From Oligoflexia bacterium (GTDB taxonomy: Bacteria; Bdellovibrionota; UBA1018), in assembly GCA_903928955.1 (NCBI GenBank), contig CAIYTD010000135.1, positions 1 through 5,044 of the forward strand: a stretch of 5,044 nucleotides of DNA. The letters are read 5' to 3'. Positions 4,727 through 5,044 of this stretch are shown here, piece by piece. The translations under genes were made by a program, and so were the position numbers. Below the pieces are notes generated by a model. The model was not told where the DNA came from, searched no databases, and saw nothing but the letters and a program-made list of their open reading frames with translations. The stretch's first letter is position 1; each line of letters begins with the position of its first letter.

Positions 4727-5044
4727 ATTCATAACTCCCCTTTTTCTTTTTCCAGGCTGTGACGACAGTGAGCCCGGTTCCAGCGTTCGAAAAACTAACT
4801 ACCACTAATATCTGCGCAGTCTCCAGTCGATACCGAAAACTTCCATTTTGCAACTCACCGTCTATAACAATTTTTGAGTCAGGACTTTTAATTATATTTA
4901 AAACATCCACTACTGTTAAGTCGTCTTTACCCAACTCAACTAAAGCATGCCTAGAAAACACTATATTTTCTGAATGTTGACCTACTATTTTAGAAATCTG
5001 TTTCCGTGCTTCATTTTTATGAAGCTTATTTTCTTTATAATCAA
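4704..5044 (-). CDS. DUF4258-family protein, putative toxin (N-terminus cut by window edge)
   Basis: The frame is open from the right edge to a TGA at 4704, giving 112 visible residues. The DUF4258 pattern is clear: FSRHALVELGKDDLTVVDVLNII, in which SRHA, then an acidic-Leu-Thr turn and a VxxVLNII helix are typical, followed by the ENG-like LQNGSFRYRLET, the strand ILVVVSF and the final VVTAWKKKK. A Lys/Glu-rich helix (NEARKQISKIVG) precedes SRHA, as in full-length relatives of about 100-115 residues. The true start is therefore beyond the window; the GTG at 4961 would remove that helix and has no visible ribosome binding site. DUF4258 genes are often found just before MqsA-like antitoxin genes and are treated as putative toxins, but their activity is not established. 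Position and overlap with the antitoxin support the pairing. Confidence 0.82.
   Translation of the reverse strand, partial: DYKENKLHKNEARKQISKIVGQHSENIVFSRHALVELGKDDLTVVDVLNIIKSPDSKIVIDGELQNGSFRYRLETAQILVVVSFSNAGTGLTVVTAWKKKKGSYEYDDLCNV
4735..4742 (-). promoter_or_regulatory. Ribosome binding site of the antitoxin gene
   Basis: Minus-strand AAGGGGAG lies within the 3' coding end of the DUF4258 gene. The distance is 8 nt to the ATG at 4726, 11 nt to 4723 and 2 nt to 4732, which decides for 4726. Confidence 0.6.
5008..5025. repeat. Perfect 7-bp inverted repeat with TTTT loop
   Basis: GCTTCAT (5008-5014) and ATGAAGC (5019-5025) are perfect inverted copies around TTTT. The element lies within the visible N-terminal coding part of the DUF4258 gene. 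It could be an mRNA hairpin near the start of the toxin message or an operator for the HTH antitoxin, or chance in AT-rich sequence. Confidence 0.45.

Noticed and set aside
4704..4961. Short version of the DUF4258 gene starting at GTG 4961
   Set aside because: The same frame stays open to the window edge and encodes the N-terminal helix seen in full-length relatives, and no ribosome binding site precedes this GTG.
4759..4980. Plus-strand open frame of 73 codons
   Set aside because: It is antisense to the DUF4258 gene, whose family pattern is clear.

Overview
The window is AT-rich chromosomal DNA from a Gram-negative bacterium. Two proteins carry Sec-type signal peptides and fit a periplasmic or envelope location. 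The short SSB, the exported protein with a FlgT-C-like look, and the toxin-antitoxin pair of a DUF4258 protein with an MqsA-like antitoxin suggest a deltaproteobacterium-like lineage, possibly Bdellovibrionota. That placement is inference from protein style only; there is no rRNA or other firm marker here.

Layout, left to right. (1) Positions 1-1009, minus strand: nearly all of a BMP/PnrA-family substrate-binding protein, cut at its C-terminus by the window edge. (2) A 157-bp divergent intergenic stretch, then ssb (1167-1568, plus), encoding a short SSB whose OB fold is complete but which lacks the usual acidic DDDIPF-type tail. (3) A 98-bp convergent gap holding a long imperfect inverted repeat (1577-1647). 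(4) 1667-2068, minus: a small exported protein of unknown function with a GTG start and a strong ribosome binding site. (5) A 343-bp divergent region (2069-2411) that is not empty. It holds promoter-like sequences for both directions and a well-formed lysine riboswitch (L-box, about 2172-2341), in which five helices and the L2-L3 kissing pair can be traced by hand. (6) 2412-4160, plus: a 582-residue APC-superfamily (CAT-like) permease directly downstream of the riboswitch. (7) 4232-4726, minus: an MqsA-family antitoxin with a Cys4 zinc domain and HTH. It overlaps the 3' end of a DUF4258 protein (4704 to beyond 5044, minus) that is truncated at its N-terminus by the window edge.

How the parts fit. 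The riboswitch gives the permease a likely substrate that sequence family alone would not: lysine uptake, shut off when lysine is plentiful. The BMP protein points to a second uptake system, probably for nucleosides, with its ABC partners possibly beyond the left edge. The right end is a separate, translationally coupled toxin-antitoxin-like module with the toxin gene first. Nothing ties ssb or the exported protein functionally to their neighbours.
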